Source: Arachnia propionica (GTDB taxonomy: Bacteria > Actinomycetota > Actinomycetes > Propionibacteriales > Propionibacteriaceae). From it: a stretch of DNA of 64,000 bases. The stretch spans positions 1 to 64,000 of the forward strand of contig NZ_RQYT01000012.1 of assembly GCF_003932785.1 (NCBI RefSeq). The letters run 5' to 3'. Positions 1 to 9,299 of this stretch are shown here, one piece after another. The notes beneath the pieces are model-generated. The model was not told where the DNA came from, did no database searches, and was given only the letters and a program-made list of their open reading frames with translations. Numbering within the stretch: position 1 is the first letter of the stretch; the number at the start of each line of letters is the position of its first letter. The position numbers and the translations under genes are program-made.

Positions 1-397
1 CCTCGACGACGACCTCCCGGCTCAGGTCATAGGCCAACTCGAACGGCGTCACCCTCAGCCCCAGATCATCCGCCGCCGCATCCGAGACCACCACCGGCTC
101 CACCACCACCGGCTCCGCAACGGGAGCAGGAGCCGTCTTCGGCGTCGGCTCGGTGGGTGTCACCGGGGTCAACGCCTGCGTCGACGCCCCCTCCTCATCC
201 GTGTACCCCTTCTTCACCTTGGAGGCGACCTGCTTCTCCGCCTCCGCCAGGGCCTTCTCCGCGGTGTCGTACTCCTTGGTCTTCGTCGTCCCCGCCGACC
301 CGCGTCGACCGTACCGCACGGTCACCGCGGTACCGGCCACGTCGATGTACCAGAACTTGTCAGAACTTCCCTCAGTCAGGCTCAAGCGTCGCTGCAT
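1..397 (-). CDS. WGR-domain protein, N-terminal part (cut by window edge)
   Basis: Reading leftward from an ATG at 397, the frame stays open to the window edge (about 132 residues). The first ~70 residues form a WGR domain: a start like MQRRLSLTEGSSDKFWYIDV, then the signature VRYGRRGSAG and a lysine/glutamate-rich helix (YDTAEKALAEAEKQVASKVK). A low-complexity Pro/Thr/Val/Glu linker follows (about residues 75-105), then a new ordered segment that is truncated. WGR domains bind nucleic acid and occur in PARP-type and MolR-like proteins. Which larger architecture this has cannot be seen. The domain call is firm, the function open. Confidence 0.85.
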   Translation of the reverse strand, partial: MQRRLSLTEGSSDKFWYIDVAGTAVTVRYGRRGSAGTTKTKEYDTAEKALAEAEKQVASKVKKGYTDEEGASTQALTPVTPTEPTPKTAPAPVAEPVVVEPVVVSDAAADDLGLRVTPFELAYDLSREVVVE

Positions 398-484
398 GAG
401 GAGAACCTTAGAGCACCCCACCGACAAAAAATCCGTGCCCGCACAGCACGGACCAGGGGATGGGTCACCGCGCACGTGCGCCAG

Positions 485-533
485 GGTCTCGACACGGACT
501 GCCCGCAAGCTCGCGGTCCGGCTCGACCAGCGG
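485..533. repeat. Dispersed GGTCTCGACACG / GGCTCGACCA repeat, copy 1
   Basis: Between the WGR gene and the radA stop lies GGTCTCGACACG followed about 25 bases later by GGCTCGACCAGCGG. The same pair of motifs recurs at 56505-56665 and 58152-58361. The inner part contains short inverted arms. It lies in non-coding DNA just downstream of radA, as expected of REP-like elements. No transposase is nearby. Confidence 0.6.
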
Positions 534-547
534 AAAGGAAGACACCT

Positions 548-1924
548 TCAGGGGCGCGACCCGCTGAGGCCCAGCGTGGCCAGGGCCTGGGCCAGGGTGT
601 CGACCTCCACCACCTTGAGCCCGGCCAGCTTCGGCACCTTGACCGTCACGTCACGCGATCCCTGCGGGACGAGGGCCAGCTCGAAGCCGAGCCGGGCCGC
701 CTCCGCGAGGCGACGCTCCGTGCCGGGCACGCGACGCAGATCCCCAGCCAACCCGACCTCGCCGAGCGCGAGGATGCGCCGCGGATGCTGCCGGTCCAGC
801 GCCGCCGACGCCACCGCCACCGCGACCGCCAGGTCCACCGACGGATCCGTCACCTTGGCCCCGCCGACGGTGGAGGCGTAGACGTCGAACTGGGACAACG
901 GCAGCCGGGCCTTGCGTTCCAGGACGGCGAGGATCATCGCGATCCGGGAGGAGTCGAGGCCGTGAGTGGCGCGCTTCGGCGACGTCCCCGGCGTCGGGGC
1001 GACGAGGGCCTGGACCTCCGCGAGCAGCGGCCGCCGCCCCTGCAACGTCACCGTGACGCAGGTGCCGGGCACCGGGTCGGTGTGGGCGGTGGTGAACAGC
1101 CCCGAAGGGTCCGGCACCTCCACGATGCCGCTCTCCGACATCTCGAAGCAGCCCACCTCGTCGGCCGGGCCGAACCGGTTCTTCGTGGCCCGCACCATCC
1201 GGAACCCGGAGTGACGGTCCCCCTCGAAGGTCAGCACCACATCGACGAGGTGCTCCATCGTCCGGGGTCCCGCGATGGAGCCGTCCTTCGTGACGTGGCC
1301 GACGATGAGCACGGCCATGTTCCGGTTCTTCGCCACCCGGGCCAGCGCGCCTGTCACCTCCCGGACCTGGGCGGGCCCGCCGGGGGTGCCCTCGGTGCCG
1401 GAGACGGAGATGGTCTGCACCGAGTCGACGATGAGCAGCGACGGTGCGACCTCCTCGACGTGGCCCAGCACCGTGGCCAGATCGTTCTCGCTGGCGAGGA
1501 ACAGGTCGTCGTGGAGGGCGCCGGTTCGGGAGGCCCGCAACTTCACCTGAGACGCCGACTCCTCACCGGAGACGTACAGGGTGGTCTCCCCGGTGCCCGC
1601 CCACTTGGCGGCCACGTCGATGAGCAGCGTCGACTTGCCCACCCCCGGCTCCCCGGCCAACAGGACGACGGCGCCGGGGACCAGCCCGTCGCCGAGCACC
1701 CGATCCAGCTCAGCGATGCCGGTGCGTTTGCGGCGGGCGTCGTCGGTGGCGACCTCCGAGATGCGCTGCGCCGAACGGGTCGGTGTTGCGGCCTGGACCT
1801 TGCGGAGGGTGGGGGCGCCGCGCTCGACGACGCTGCCCCAGGCCTGGCACTCGCCGCAGCGACCGACCCAGCGCGGGGTGGTCCAGCCGCATTCGGTGCA
1901 GTGGAACGAGTCCTGTTTCGCCAT
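548..1924 (-). CDS. radA: DNA repair protein RadA
   Basis: RadA is a RecA-like, DnaB-type branch-migration helicase acting in recombinational repair. The 458-residue protein starts with a four-cysteine zinc finger (CTECGW...CGECQAW, about residues 8-25). Next come Walker A GEPGVGKSTLL (about 95-105), the RadA-specific KNRFG motif (KNRFGPADEVGCFEM) and a C-terminal Lon-protease-like fold. The ATG at 1924 was chosen because it places MAKQ right before the zinc finger. An in-frame ATG 33 bases upstream would only add an unconserved leader. Length is normal. It is on the opposite strand to the isomerase-mfd block. Confidence 0.97.
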   Translation of the reverse strand: MAKQDSFHCTECGWTTPRWVGRCGECQAWGSVVERGAPTLRKVQAATPTRSAQRISEVATDDARRKRTGIAELDRVLGDGLVPGAVVLLAGEPGVGKSTLLIDVAAKWAGTGETTLYVSGEESASQVKLRASRTGALHDDLFLASENDLATVLGHVEEVAPSLLIVDSVQTISVSGTEGTPGGPAQVREVTGALARVAKNRNMAVLIVGHVTKDGSIAGPRTMEHLVDVVLTFEGDRHSGFRMVRATKNRFGPADEVGCFEMSESGIVEVPDPSGLFTTAHTDPVPGTCVTVTLQGRRPLLAEVQALVAPTPGTSPKRATHGLDSSRIAMILAVLERKARLPLSQFDVYASTVGGAKVTDPSVDLAVAVAVASAALDRQHPRRILALGEVGLAGDLRRVPGTERRLAEAARLGFELALVPQGSRDVTVKVPKLAGLKVVEVDTLAQALATLGLSGSRP

Positions 1925-1961
1925 GCCTGAGAAGTGTAGGGAGCAGGTCCGACACAAGAGG

Positions 1962-2600
1962 TCAGACGACGACGGTACCCTTCCGCGGCGACTCGAACGT
2001 CACCTCGATGACCCCGGGGTGGGCATTCGGGGCCACCATGTCGATCGCGACGCCGTCGAGGTCCCGTTCCACCGGCACCCCGAGCCAGTCCGAGAGCCGC
2101 TCCGCCGAACCGGACAGCCGCACCGACGTGAGCTGCACGTCGGAGGTCAGGGCGCTGGGACGCAGCAGATCCTCTGACACCCACTGCAGGAAGTACGGCA
2201 GCTGCGGGTCAGCGATGAGACCTTGGATGCCGAGCTGCCGCCACTCCAGCTTGCGGCCGTCGGGGAACTGCCGCGACCCGGGGACGGAGCTGCGCTCCAG
2301 GCGACGCTCGTACGGGGCGATCTCGTCGACGCTCACCACCCAACCGAGCCAGCCGCCGCCCATCTCGGAGCGGGTGCGCACCGCCTGCCCGAAGGGCGCC
2401 TTCTCGGCCGCTGGGTGGTCCAGGACCTCCACCACCTCGATGTAGCGGGCGTTCGCCAGCGGGATGATGTGGTTGCGCGTCCCGAACCGGGGATGGAAAC
2501 CACCATCCTTGAAGTCTGCGCCGAGCAGATCCGCGAGGCGTTCGGCATCCGCCCTGATGCCATCCGGTCCGCTGGCGAAGATCATGTGGTCGACATGCAT
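1962..2600 (-). CDS. VOC-family (glyoxalase-like domain) protein
   Basis: A 212-residue protein opening MHVDHMIFASGPDGIRADAERLADLLG, typical of single-chain glyoxalase-like (VOC) proteins with two beta-alpha-beta-beta-beta halves. Candidate metal ligands include the His in HVDH and the Glu in RYIEVVEV. It ends 37 bases upstream of the radA start in the same orientation, so the two are probably cotranscribed. An alternative ATG at 2624 would add eight residues. The ATG at 2600 is preferred because the family fold starts there and GAGG precedes it. Substrate unknown. Confidence 0.8.
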   Translation of the reverse strand: MHVDHMIFASGPDGIRADAERLADLLGADFKDGGFHPRFGTRNHIIPLANARYIEVVEVLDHPAAEKAPFGQAVRTRSEMGGGWLGWVVSVDEIAPYERRLERSSVPGSRQFPDGRKLEWRQLGIQGLIADPQLPYFLQWVSEDLLRPSALTSDVQLTSVRLSGSAERLSDWLGVPVERDLDGVAIDMVAPNAHPGVIEVTFESPRKGTVVV

Positions 2601-2666
2601 GTCCTCATTGTGCCCACTGAGCATTCCGCTCTCCCAATCGGGGGTCCGGTCGGTAGGGTTGGTGAG

Positions 2667-3473
2667 GTGCCCACCCCCACGGTTCTCCTGTCGACCACCG
2701 CGGTGTTCCCCGAGGCGACGTCGGATGCCTTCGAACTCGCGGCGGAACTCGGCTACGACGGTGTCGAACTCATGGTCGGAGCGGACCAGATCAGCAGCGA
2801 CGAGGAGGTCGTCGTCACGCTGAGCGATCACCACGCGGTCCCCGTCCTCTCCGTCCATGCCCCCACACTCCTCATCACCCCCGGCGTGTGGGGCAGCGAC
2901 CCGTGGGAGAAGCTCCAGCGTTCGGCGGAGGCGGCGCGACGGCTCGGCGCGGACATCGTCGTGGTCCATCCCCCGTTCCGGTGGCAACGGGAGTACGGGC
3001 GCGGCTTCGTCGACGGCATCCGGGAGCTCAACCGCACCAGCGGGGTCACCTTCGCGGTGGAGAACATGTTCCCGTGGCGCACCCTCGCCGGCGATTTCAT
3101 GGCCTACGCGCCGGGCTGGGACCCCACCGACCTCGACTACGACCACCTCACCCTCGACCTCAGCCACGCCTCCACGGCCCGGCTGCGTTCCCTCGACCTC
3201 GTCGCGGCGTGGGGGGACCGTCTCACCCACGTCCATCTCACCGATGGGAGGGGCTCCTTCAAGGACGAGCACCTGCTGCCCGGGGAGGGGGACCAGGACG
3301 CGTGGGAGGTCGTGCGGGAGCTGAGCCGTCGTGGCTACGAGGGCCACATCGTCCACGAGGTGTCGACGCGGCGGGCGAGGACCCGCGAGGAGCGGGCGTC
3401 GTTGCTCGCTGACCTGCTCGCCCGGACCCGCGAGGAACTCGCCGCAGGCGCCCGGCCAAAGGAGGACAGCTGA
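2667..3473 (+). CDS. Sugar phosphate isomerase/epimerase-family TIM-barrel protein
   Basis: A 268-residue AP-endonuclease-2-like TIM barrel. Visible family features are LGYDGVELMVG near the N-terminus, VLSVHAPTLLITPGVWGS, the strand-loop DIVVVHPPF, TFAVENMF with its Glu, LTLDLSHA with Asp and His, and THVHLTDG with His and Asp. These are the metal-binding positions of the fold. The start is taken as GTG 2667, divergent from the VOC gene; a longer upstream extension would read into the VOC gene. It overlaps the next gene by one base (TGATG), so the two are translationally coupled. The substrate cannot be assigned. Confidence 0.8.
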   Translation: MPTPTVLLSTTAVFPEATSDAFELAAELGYDGVELMVGADQISSDEEVVVTLSDHHAVPVLSVHAPTLLITPGVWGSDPWEKLQRSAEAARRLGADIVVVHPPFRWQREYGRGFVDGIRELNRTSGVTFAVENMFPWRTLAGDFMAYAPGWDPTDLDYDHLTLDLSHASTARLRSLDLVAAWGDRLTHVHLTDGRGSFKDEHLLPGEGDQDAWEVVRELSRRGYEGHIVHEVSTRRARTREERASLLADLLARTREELAAGARPKEDS

Positions 3474-4381
3474 TGAACCGTGCAGCGAACTGGGTGAGAT
3501 GGATGATCCGGCGATCCTGGTTGTCCCGGCAGGCGGCCTCCTCCCAGGCCCTCTGGGAACTGGCCCGCAACTACGTCGCCGGGCAGGAGGTCGCCGACGC
3601 CGTCGAGGTGGCGACGAGGCTGCAGCAGCAGGGCCTGGAGCTCAGCTTCACCCATCTGTCCCGGCGCGACTCCGAGTCCGACACCCCGGCGGTCCTGCAG
3701 CAGCTGCTGGCAGCCCTTCCCGAGGGGATGTCGGGGGTGGAGATCTCGGTCAAACCGTCGTCGCTGGGTTTGAGGACCTCGAAGGTCACCGCCCGCGACG
3801 CCCTGCGAGAGCTGTGCGTGGCGGCGGCGGAGCGGTCCGCGCACGTCACCCTCGAGATGCAGCGGCCGCATGAGTACGAGGCCGTGATGGCGCTGTACCG
3901 GGCCGTGAGGGAGCAGCATCCCGGCCTCGGGATCACCATCCCGGTGAACTTCCGGGTCGCGGAGGCGGAGGTTCGTCGTCTCGGCGCTGAGGGCGCCAGG
4001 GTGCGGTTGTGTGTCAGCTCCTACCCGGCGGGTCGCGACGTCGCCATCGTCAAGGAGCACGAGAAGTCGTTGGCGCTGGTCAGGTGCCTGCGGATCATGA
4101 TGGAGTCGCCCGGCTATCCGATGCTCGCCTCCCACGATCCCCGCATCATCGAGATCGCCTGCCTCCTCGCGCACCGGACGCAGCGCACCCGGGACACCTT
4201 CGAGTTCCAGATGTTCCACGGGGTACGGCCCCTGGAGCATCGACGCCTCGCTGACATCGGCTGGACCTCGCGCACCTGCCTGCCATTCGGGACCGGCTGG
4301 TACTCGTACCTGGCGACGCGGATCGCGGCGCGGCCGAGGAACCTGTGGGGATACGCCCGGGCGCTGCACGACAAGCGGTGA
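3473..4381 (+). CDS. Proline dehydrogenase family protein
   Basis: A monofunctional proline dehydrogenase of 302 residues, the FAD enzyme that oxidises L-proline to pyrroline-5-carboxylate. The barrel motifs are visible: VEISVKPSSLG, HVTLEMQ, LGITIPVNFR, MLASHDPRII, FEFQMFHGVRPLEH and the C-terminal LPFGTGWYSYLATRI, whose Arg and Tyr correspond to substrate and FAD contacts in PutA. Length is normal for one-domain enzymes. It is coupled to the preceding isomerase-like gene. No pyrroline-5-carboxylate dehydrogenase is present in the window. Confidence 0.88.
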   Translation: MNRAANWVRWMIRRSWLSRQAASSQALWELARNYVAGQEVADAVEVATRLQQQGLELSFTHLSRRDSESDTPAVLQQLLAALPEGMSGVEISVKPSSLGLRTSKVTARDALRELCVAAAERSAHVTLEMQRPHEYEAVMALYRAVREQHPGLGITIPVNFRVAEAEVRRLGAEGARVRLCVSSYPAGRDVAIVKEHEKSLALVRCLRIMMESPGYPMLASHDPRIIEIACLLAHRTQRTRDTFEFQMFHGVRPLEHRRLADIGWTSRTCLPFGTGWYSYLATRIAARPRNLWGYARALHDKR

Positions 4382-4415
4382 CGGTGCCGCGGCGACGCCG
4401 TGACAGAATGGGCCG

Positions 4416-7400
4416 GTGCGTTTTCCGGGCCTGAGTGCCGCTCTCGAGACCGATGCCGCCATCCGGGCGACCCTGCGTGACGCGCAGGTCGTCGGCGCGG
4501 AGGCCCGCGACATCACCTGCGCTCCGTCGTTCTTCGCGACGCTGGCCGCGCTGCTGGCGGAGGCGTCGGGCCGGACGCTTCTCGTCGTCAGCTCCACCTT
4601 CCGGGAGGCGGAGGCCCTCACGGCCGAGATCGGCGGCATGATCGGTGAGGACGACGTCGCCTACTACCCGGCCTGGGAGACCCTGCCGCACGAGCGGCTC
4701 TCGCCGCGGGCCGACACCGTCGGGCGACGGTTGGCGGTGCTGCGCCGGTTGACCTCGCCGACCCCGCCGCGGGTGCTGGTCGCGCCCGTCAGGTCGTTGC
4801 TGCAGCCGCAGGTGAAGGGGCTGGCCGCGATGCGTCCGGTGACGGTGCAGGTCGGCGAGGAGCGTGACCTCACCTCCCTGCTCCAGGACCTCGTCGGTGC
4901 CGCCTACCACCGGGTTGATCTCGTCGAGCGGCGGGGCGAGTTCGCGGTCCGCGGCGGCATCGTCGATGTCTTCCCGCCGACCGCCGACCACCCCGTCCGT
5001 ATCGACTTCTTCGGCGACGAGGTGACCGAGATCCGGCCCTTCGCCGTCGCCGACCAGCGCTCCACGGGCGAGCAACTGACAGCCGTGACGGCCGAGCCGT
5101 GCCGGGAACTGCTGCTCACCGACACGGTGCGGGCCCGCGCGAAGGACCTGCTGGGGCGGCATCCGCAGCTCGCCGACATGCTGTCCCGGATTGCCGAGGG
5201 GCATGCGGTGGAGGGGATGGAGGCCCTCATCCCCGTCCTCGTCGACGGCCTGGAGCTCATCACCGACGTGCTGCCGCCCCGCTCGATGGTGCTCGTCGTC
5301 GCCCCGGAGCTGGTCCGCACCCGGGCGGCGGAGCTCGTGCAGACCTCCCAGGAGTTCCTCACCGCGTCGTGGGCGGCGGCGGCCAGCGGCGGCACCTCCC
5401 CGATCGACCTGGGGGCGTCGGCCTACCGCAACCTCGGCGACGTGCGGGAACACACCATGGCCGCCGGCCACAAGTGGTGGACGCTCAGCCCCTTCACCGC
5501 GGAGGTCGCGCCCGACGACAACCTCGATGCGGACTCGGTGCACTCCCGTCAGCTCGCCGTCGCCCCCTCCGACGACTTCCGCGGCGACGTCGACGCGGCC
5601 GTCGAGCACATCCAGTCGCGCATCCGCGACGGGTGGCGGCTCCTCATCGGCGTCGAGGGCAAGGGTCTCGCGACCCGGATGTTGGAAATCCTCGGCGAGC
5701 ACCGGATACCCGCCACCCTCTCCGAGCTGGAGGAGGAGCCCGCTGCCGGCAGCGTCCACGTCGTGTTGGGCGGGTTCCGTCGTGGCTGGCGCGACGACGA
5801 CGCGAAGGTCGAGCTCATCACCGCGGCCGAGCTGTCGGGTCAGCAGGGGCCGGAACGTGGCGCCCGGAAGCTGCCGAGCCGCCGTCGCAACACCATCCAG
5901 CCCCTCGAACTGAAGGCGGGGGACCCGATCGTCCACGAGGTGCACGGGGTGGGCCGGTTCGTCGAGCTGATCCAGCGGACGGTGCAGGGGTCCGTGCGCG
6001 ACTACCTCGTCATCGAGTACGCCCCCAGCAAGCGGGGGCAGCCCGGGGACCGGCTGTACGTCCCGATGGATCAGCTGGACCAGCTGACGCGCTACGTCGG
6101 CTCCGAGACCCCGGCGCTGGACAAGATGGGCGGCTCCGACTGGGCCAAGCGGAAGTCGAGGGCGCGGAAGGCCGTCGGCGAGATCTCCGCCGAACTCATC
6201 AAGCTGTACGCGGCCCGGCAGGCCACGAGGGGGCACGCCTTCGGCCCGGACACGGCGTGGCAGCGGGAACTCGAGGACGCCTTCAGCCACGTCGAGACCC
6301 CCGACCAGCTGGCCGCCATCCAGGAGGTCAAGGCCGACATGGAGAAGGTGGTCCCGATGGACCGTCTCATCTGCGGCGACGTCGGGTTCGGCAAGACGGA
6401 GATCGCGGTCAGGGCGGCGTTCAAGGCCATCCAGGACGGCAAGCAGGTCGCGGTGCTGGTGCCGACGACGCTGCTGGTCAGCCAGCACCACCAGACCTTC
6501 GCCTCCCGGTTCGCCGGGTTCCCGGTCCACATGGCGCAGCTGTCCCGGTTCCAGAGCGACGCCGAGGCCCGCAAGGTGCTGGAGGGGCTGGCCAGCGGGC
6601 GCGTCGACCTCGTCATCGGCACCCACCGGCTGCTGTCGAAGGAGGTCGAGTTCAAGGATCTCGGGCTGGTCATCATCGACGAGGAGCAGCGGTTCGGCGT
6701 CGAGCACAAGGACCGGTTGAAGGAGTTGCGGGTCAACGTCGACGTGCTGTCGATGTCGGCCACCCCCATCCCGCGAACCCTGGAGATCGCGATCACGGGG
6801 ATCCGGGAGATGAGTGTCATCGCCACCCCGCCGGAGGAGCGGCACCCGGTCCTGACCCTCGTCGGGCCGTACGACAACGGCCAGGTGCGGGCCGCGATCC
6901 GTCGGGAACTGGCTCGGGAGGGGCAGGTCTTCTTCGTCCACAACCGGGTGGAGTCCATCGACAAGGTGGCTGCGGAGTTGCGTGAACTGGTGCCGGAGGC
7001 GCGGGTCGCGACGGCGCACGGTCAGATGGGGGAGGCCCGGCTGGAGCAGGTCATGCTCGACTTCTGGGAGCGTCGCGCCGACGTGCTGGTGTGCACGACG
7101 ATCGTCGAGGCGGGCCTCAACATCCAGACCGCGAACACCCTCATCATCGACCGCGCTGACACGCTCGGGCTGTCGCAGCTCCACCAGCTGCGGGGCCGGG
7201 TGGGGCGGTCGTCCGAACGCGGCTACGCCTATTTCCTGTACCCGAGGGACAAGACGCTCAGCCAGACGGCCCACGAACGGCTGTCGACGATGGCCGCGCA
7301 CACCGACCTGGGGGCGGGCATGTCGATCGCGATGCGGGATCTCGAACTGCGTGGTGCGGGAAACCTGCTGGGCGGGGAGCAGTCCGGGCACATCGCCGAC

Positions 7401-7895
7401 GTCGGCTTCGACATGTACCTGCGCCTGGTGGGGGAGGCCGTCGCCAACTTCCGCGGGGAGGACACCGAACCGGAGCCGGTGATGCGGGTTGAGCTGCCGG
7501 TCATCGCGCACCTACCGGACGAGTACGTCGCCTCCGAACGGCTGCGGCTCGAGATGTACAAGCAGATCGCGGAGGTGAGGACCCAGGCGGATGTCGACGC
7601 GGTGCGTGAGGAGCTCCTCGACCGGTACGGCCCGCTGCCGGAGCCGGTGGAGCAGCTGCTGGCGGTGGCGGAGCTGCGCAACCGGGCCCGTGAGCTGGGG
7701 GTGAACGAGATCGTCGCCCAGGGCAAGTTCATTCGCTTCGAGCCGGTGTCGCTGCCGGACTCGCGCCAGGTGCGGCTGGGAAGGCTCCACCCGGGGGCGG
7801 TCCACAAGAAGGCGACCTCCCAGCTGCTGATCCCCAAACCGACCGACGACCCGGTCACCTGGGCCAGAACCATCCTGGACACGATCGTCGGGTAA
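4416..7895 (+). CDS. mfd: Transcription-repair coupling factor Mfd
   Basis: A 1159-residue Mfd, the translocase that removes stalled RNA polymerase and recruits UvrA. In order it has a UvrB-like N-terminal module, a CarD-type RNA-polymerase-interaction domain starting around PIVHEVHGVGRFVELIQ (about residue 505), and a RecG-like helicase core. Core motifs are Walker A CGDVGFGKTEIA (about 650), the DEEQ box IIDEEQRFGVEHK, SATPIPRTL and QLRGRVGRS. A C-terminal TRCF domain follows. The start is GTG 4416. In many Actinobacteria mazG lies close by; here a 30 kb siderophore locus intervenes. Confidence 0.97.
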   Translation: MRFPGLSAALETDAAIRATLRDAQVVGAEARDITCAPSFFATLAALLAEASGRTLLVVSSTFREAEALTAEIGGMIGEDDVAYYPAWETLPHERLSPRADTVGRRLAVLRRLTSPTPPRVLVAPVRSLLQPQVKGLAAMRPVTVQVGEERDLTSLLQDLVGAAYHRVDLVERRGEFAVRGGIVDVFPPTADHPVRIDFFGDEVTEIRPFAVADQRSTGEQLTAVTAEPCRELLLTDTVRARAKDLLGRHPQLADMLSRIAEGHAVEGMEALIPVLVDGLELITDVLPPRSMVLVVAPELVRTRAAELVQTSQEFLTASWAAAASGGTSPIDLGASAYRNLGDVREHTMAAGHKWWTLSPFTAEVAPDDNLDADSVHSRQLAVAPSDDFRGDVDAAVEHIQSRIRDGWRLLIGVEGKGLATRMLEILGEHRIPATLSELEEEPAAGSVHVVLGGFRRGWRDDDAKVELITAAELSGQQGPERGARKLPSRRRNTIQPLELKAGDPIVHEVHGVGRFVELIQRTVQGSVRDYLVIEYAPSKRGQPGDRLYVPMDQLDQLTRYVGSETPALDKMGGSDWAKRKSRARKAVGEISAELIKLYAARQATRGHAFGPDTAWQRELEDAFSHVETPDQLAAIQEVKADMEKVVPMDRLICGDVGFGKTEIAVRAAFKAIQDGKQVAVLVPTTLLVSQHHQTFASRFAGFPVHMAQLSRFQSDAEARKVLEGLASGRVDLVIGTHRLLSKEVEFKDLGLVIIDEEQRFGVEHKDRLKELRVNVDVLSMSATPIPRTLEIAITGIREMSVIATPPEERHPVLTLVGPYDNGQVRAAIRRELAREGQVFFVHNRVESIDKVAAELRELVPEARVATAHGQMGEARLEQVMLDFWERRADVLVCTTIVEAGLNIQTANTLIIDRADTLGLSQLHQLRGRVGRSSERGYAYFLYPRDKTLSQTAHERLSTMAAHTDLGAGMSIAMRDLELRGAGNLLGGEQSGHIADVGFDMYLRLVGEAVANFRGEDTEPEPVMRVELPVIAHLPDEYVASERLRLEMYKQIAEVRTQADVDAVREELLDRYGPLPEPVEQLLAVAELRNRARELGVNEIVAQGKFIRFEPVSLPDSRQVRLGRLHPGAVHKKATSQLLIPKPTDDPVTWARTILDTIVG

Positions 7896-8042
7896 ACGAT
7901 CGGCCACATGGGTGCCCTCGCCCCGAACAGAGGGGCTGCGGTATCAGCGACTGGTCGTGCTCGGTGGTAGATCCCTTCTTGTTCGGAGCTGTTCCGACGA
8001 GGAATCAGTCCGTCGACGAGTTCTGCGGGAGGGATGGCGGTC

Positions 8043-9299
8043 TCATCGTCCTAGTGTCTCCTCCAGCCGCCGGGAATCGGAGACTCGTTGCTGCTCGGAT
8101 CTCCTCCGAGACACGAGGTGTCCCAGCCAGAGAGCGCAGACCACACCCCCGAGGCTGGCGACTGCGAAGGCGATGAACACGGCTCCCGGTGGCGAGGCCA
8201 GCCCCTCCCCGGGGGGCGTGCTCATCAGCAGGTGGGATCCGATGACCGGGGCGGCCACGGCCCCGAGTCTTCCGAGTCCGAGGGTGAATCCCAGCAGGCC
8301 GGCCCGCCAGGGATCCTCGGTTGCCTCAGCGACAAGTGAGTTGACCAGGTTCTGAGTTGATGGTGATGCCATGCCCAGCATCACCACGACGAGGATCATG
8401 CTCATGCCGCTGACGAGTTGGGAGGGTACGAGTAGCAGGCACACTGCACCCGTCAGGCCGGAGAGCACTGTCACAGGGAGAGCCCCGAAGCGGAAGGCGG
8501 TCAGTCCGGTGAGGACCGACCCCGCCACGGCGCCGAGATTGAGGAGCATCGTGAGCTGGAAGGCTCCTGAGAGAGGCACGTCCAACTGGGTCATGAGTTT
8601 CGTCAGCCAGGTCATCAGCCCGTAGAAGGACAGGAGGAAACAGAAAGTGGCCAGGGCCCCTGCCGTCGCGGGAAGGGCCAGACTCCGCCAGGGCACCGGA
8701 GGCCGTTCCTCCCGTTCCGACATCTGCGAAACGGATCGGCTGCGGAGCACCACGCTCACCATCGGCAGCAGGGCCACGCCCAGCAGGGCTCCGGCCCCGA
8801 ACAGGGGACGCCAACCGAATTGCTCCGCCGTGGCGCGGGAGGCCAGCGCAGCGATCGCCCCACCAGCGGGGATTCCTCCGGTGACCAGTGAGAAGCACAG
8901 GGGGATCGCCCCGCTGCTGCAGGAACGGCGTACGGCTGCCATGCACAAGGGCAGCACCACACCGAGACCGCAACCAGCGAGTAGCCGCGTGATCCACATG
9001 AACACGACATTCAGAGAGAGCATGGTGCCGAGCATGGCTGCCGAGAACAGGAGCACTCCGCTGATGAGAACCCGGTCGTGTCGCCACCGCGTGCACAACG
9101 GGCCGACGGTGAGGCCGCCGAGCAGCATGCCGATGAAGGCGGCTGATCCGGTCAGACCGGCTGCTGCCGTGTCCAGACCGAGGTTTGGGTCAGCCGACAT
9201 CACGGGAAGGAGCATGCCGTAGACGCTCAGGTCGTAGCCCTCGACGATCATGACGGTCGCCGCTGCGGCGACCACTCTCCAGTCAACGGATCGCATCAT
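8043..9299 (-). CDS. MFS transporter, aromatic-acid:H+ symporter-like
   Basis: A 418-residue, roughly 12-helix MFS protein. The first helix carries VEGYDLSVYGMLLPVM, resembling the DG(F/Y)D motif of the AAHS (PcaK/BenK) aromatic acid symporters, and the loop between helices 2 and 3 has GPLCTRWRHDRVLISG, the MFS A-motif position. It is last in the left unit: its start overlaps the phosphopantetheinyl transferase stop by 17 bases. It could export the siderophore or import an aryl acid precursor; the family resemblance favours the second, the position is neutral. The direction of transport is inference. Confidence 0.8.
   Translation of the reverse strand: MMRSVDWRVVAAAATVMIVEGYDLSVYGMLLPVMSADPNLGLDTAAAGLTGSAAFIGMLLGGLTVGPLCTRWRHDRVLISGVLLFSAAMLGTMLSLNVVFMWITRLLAGCGLGVVLPLCMAAVRRSCSSGAIPLCFSLVTGGIPAGGAIAALASRATAEQFGWRPLFGAGALLGVALLPMVSVVLRSRSVSQMSEREERPPVPWRSLALPATAGALATFCFLLSFYGLMTWLTKLMTQLDVPLSGAFQLTMLLNLGAVAGSVLTGLTAFRFGALPVTVLSGLTGAVCLLLVPSQLVSGMSMILVVVMLGMASPSTQNLVNSLVAEATEDPWRAGLLGFTLGLGRLGAVAAPVIGSHLLMSTPPGEGLASPPGAVFIAFAVASLGGVVCALWLGHLVSRRRSEQQRVSDSRRLEETLGR

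Noticed and set aside
1-400. Plus-strand open frames at the left edge
   Set aside because: They are Pro/Arg/Ser-rich shadows; the minus strand encodes a recognisable WGR domain.
4146-7511. A 1121-codon open frame antisense to mfd
   Set aside because: It is the mirror of a high-GC coding frame; the product is low-complexity Arg/His/Gly/Asp with no domain, while the plus-strand frame is a perfect Mfd.
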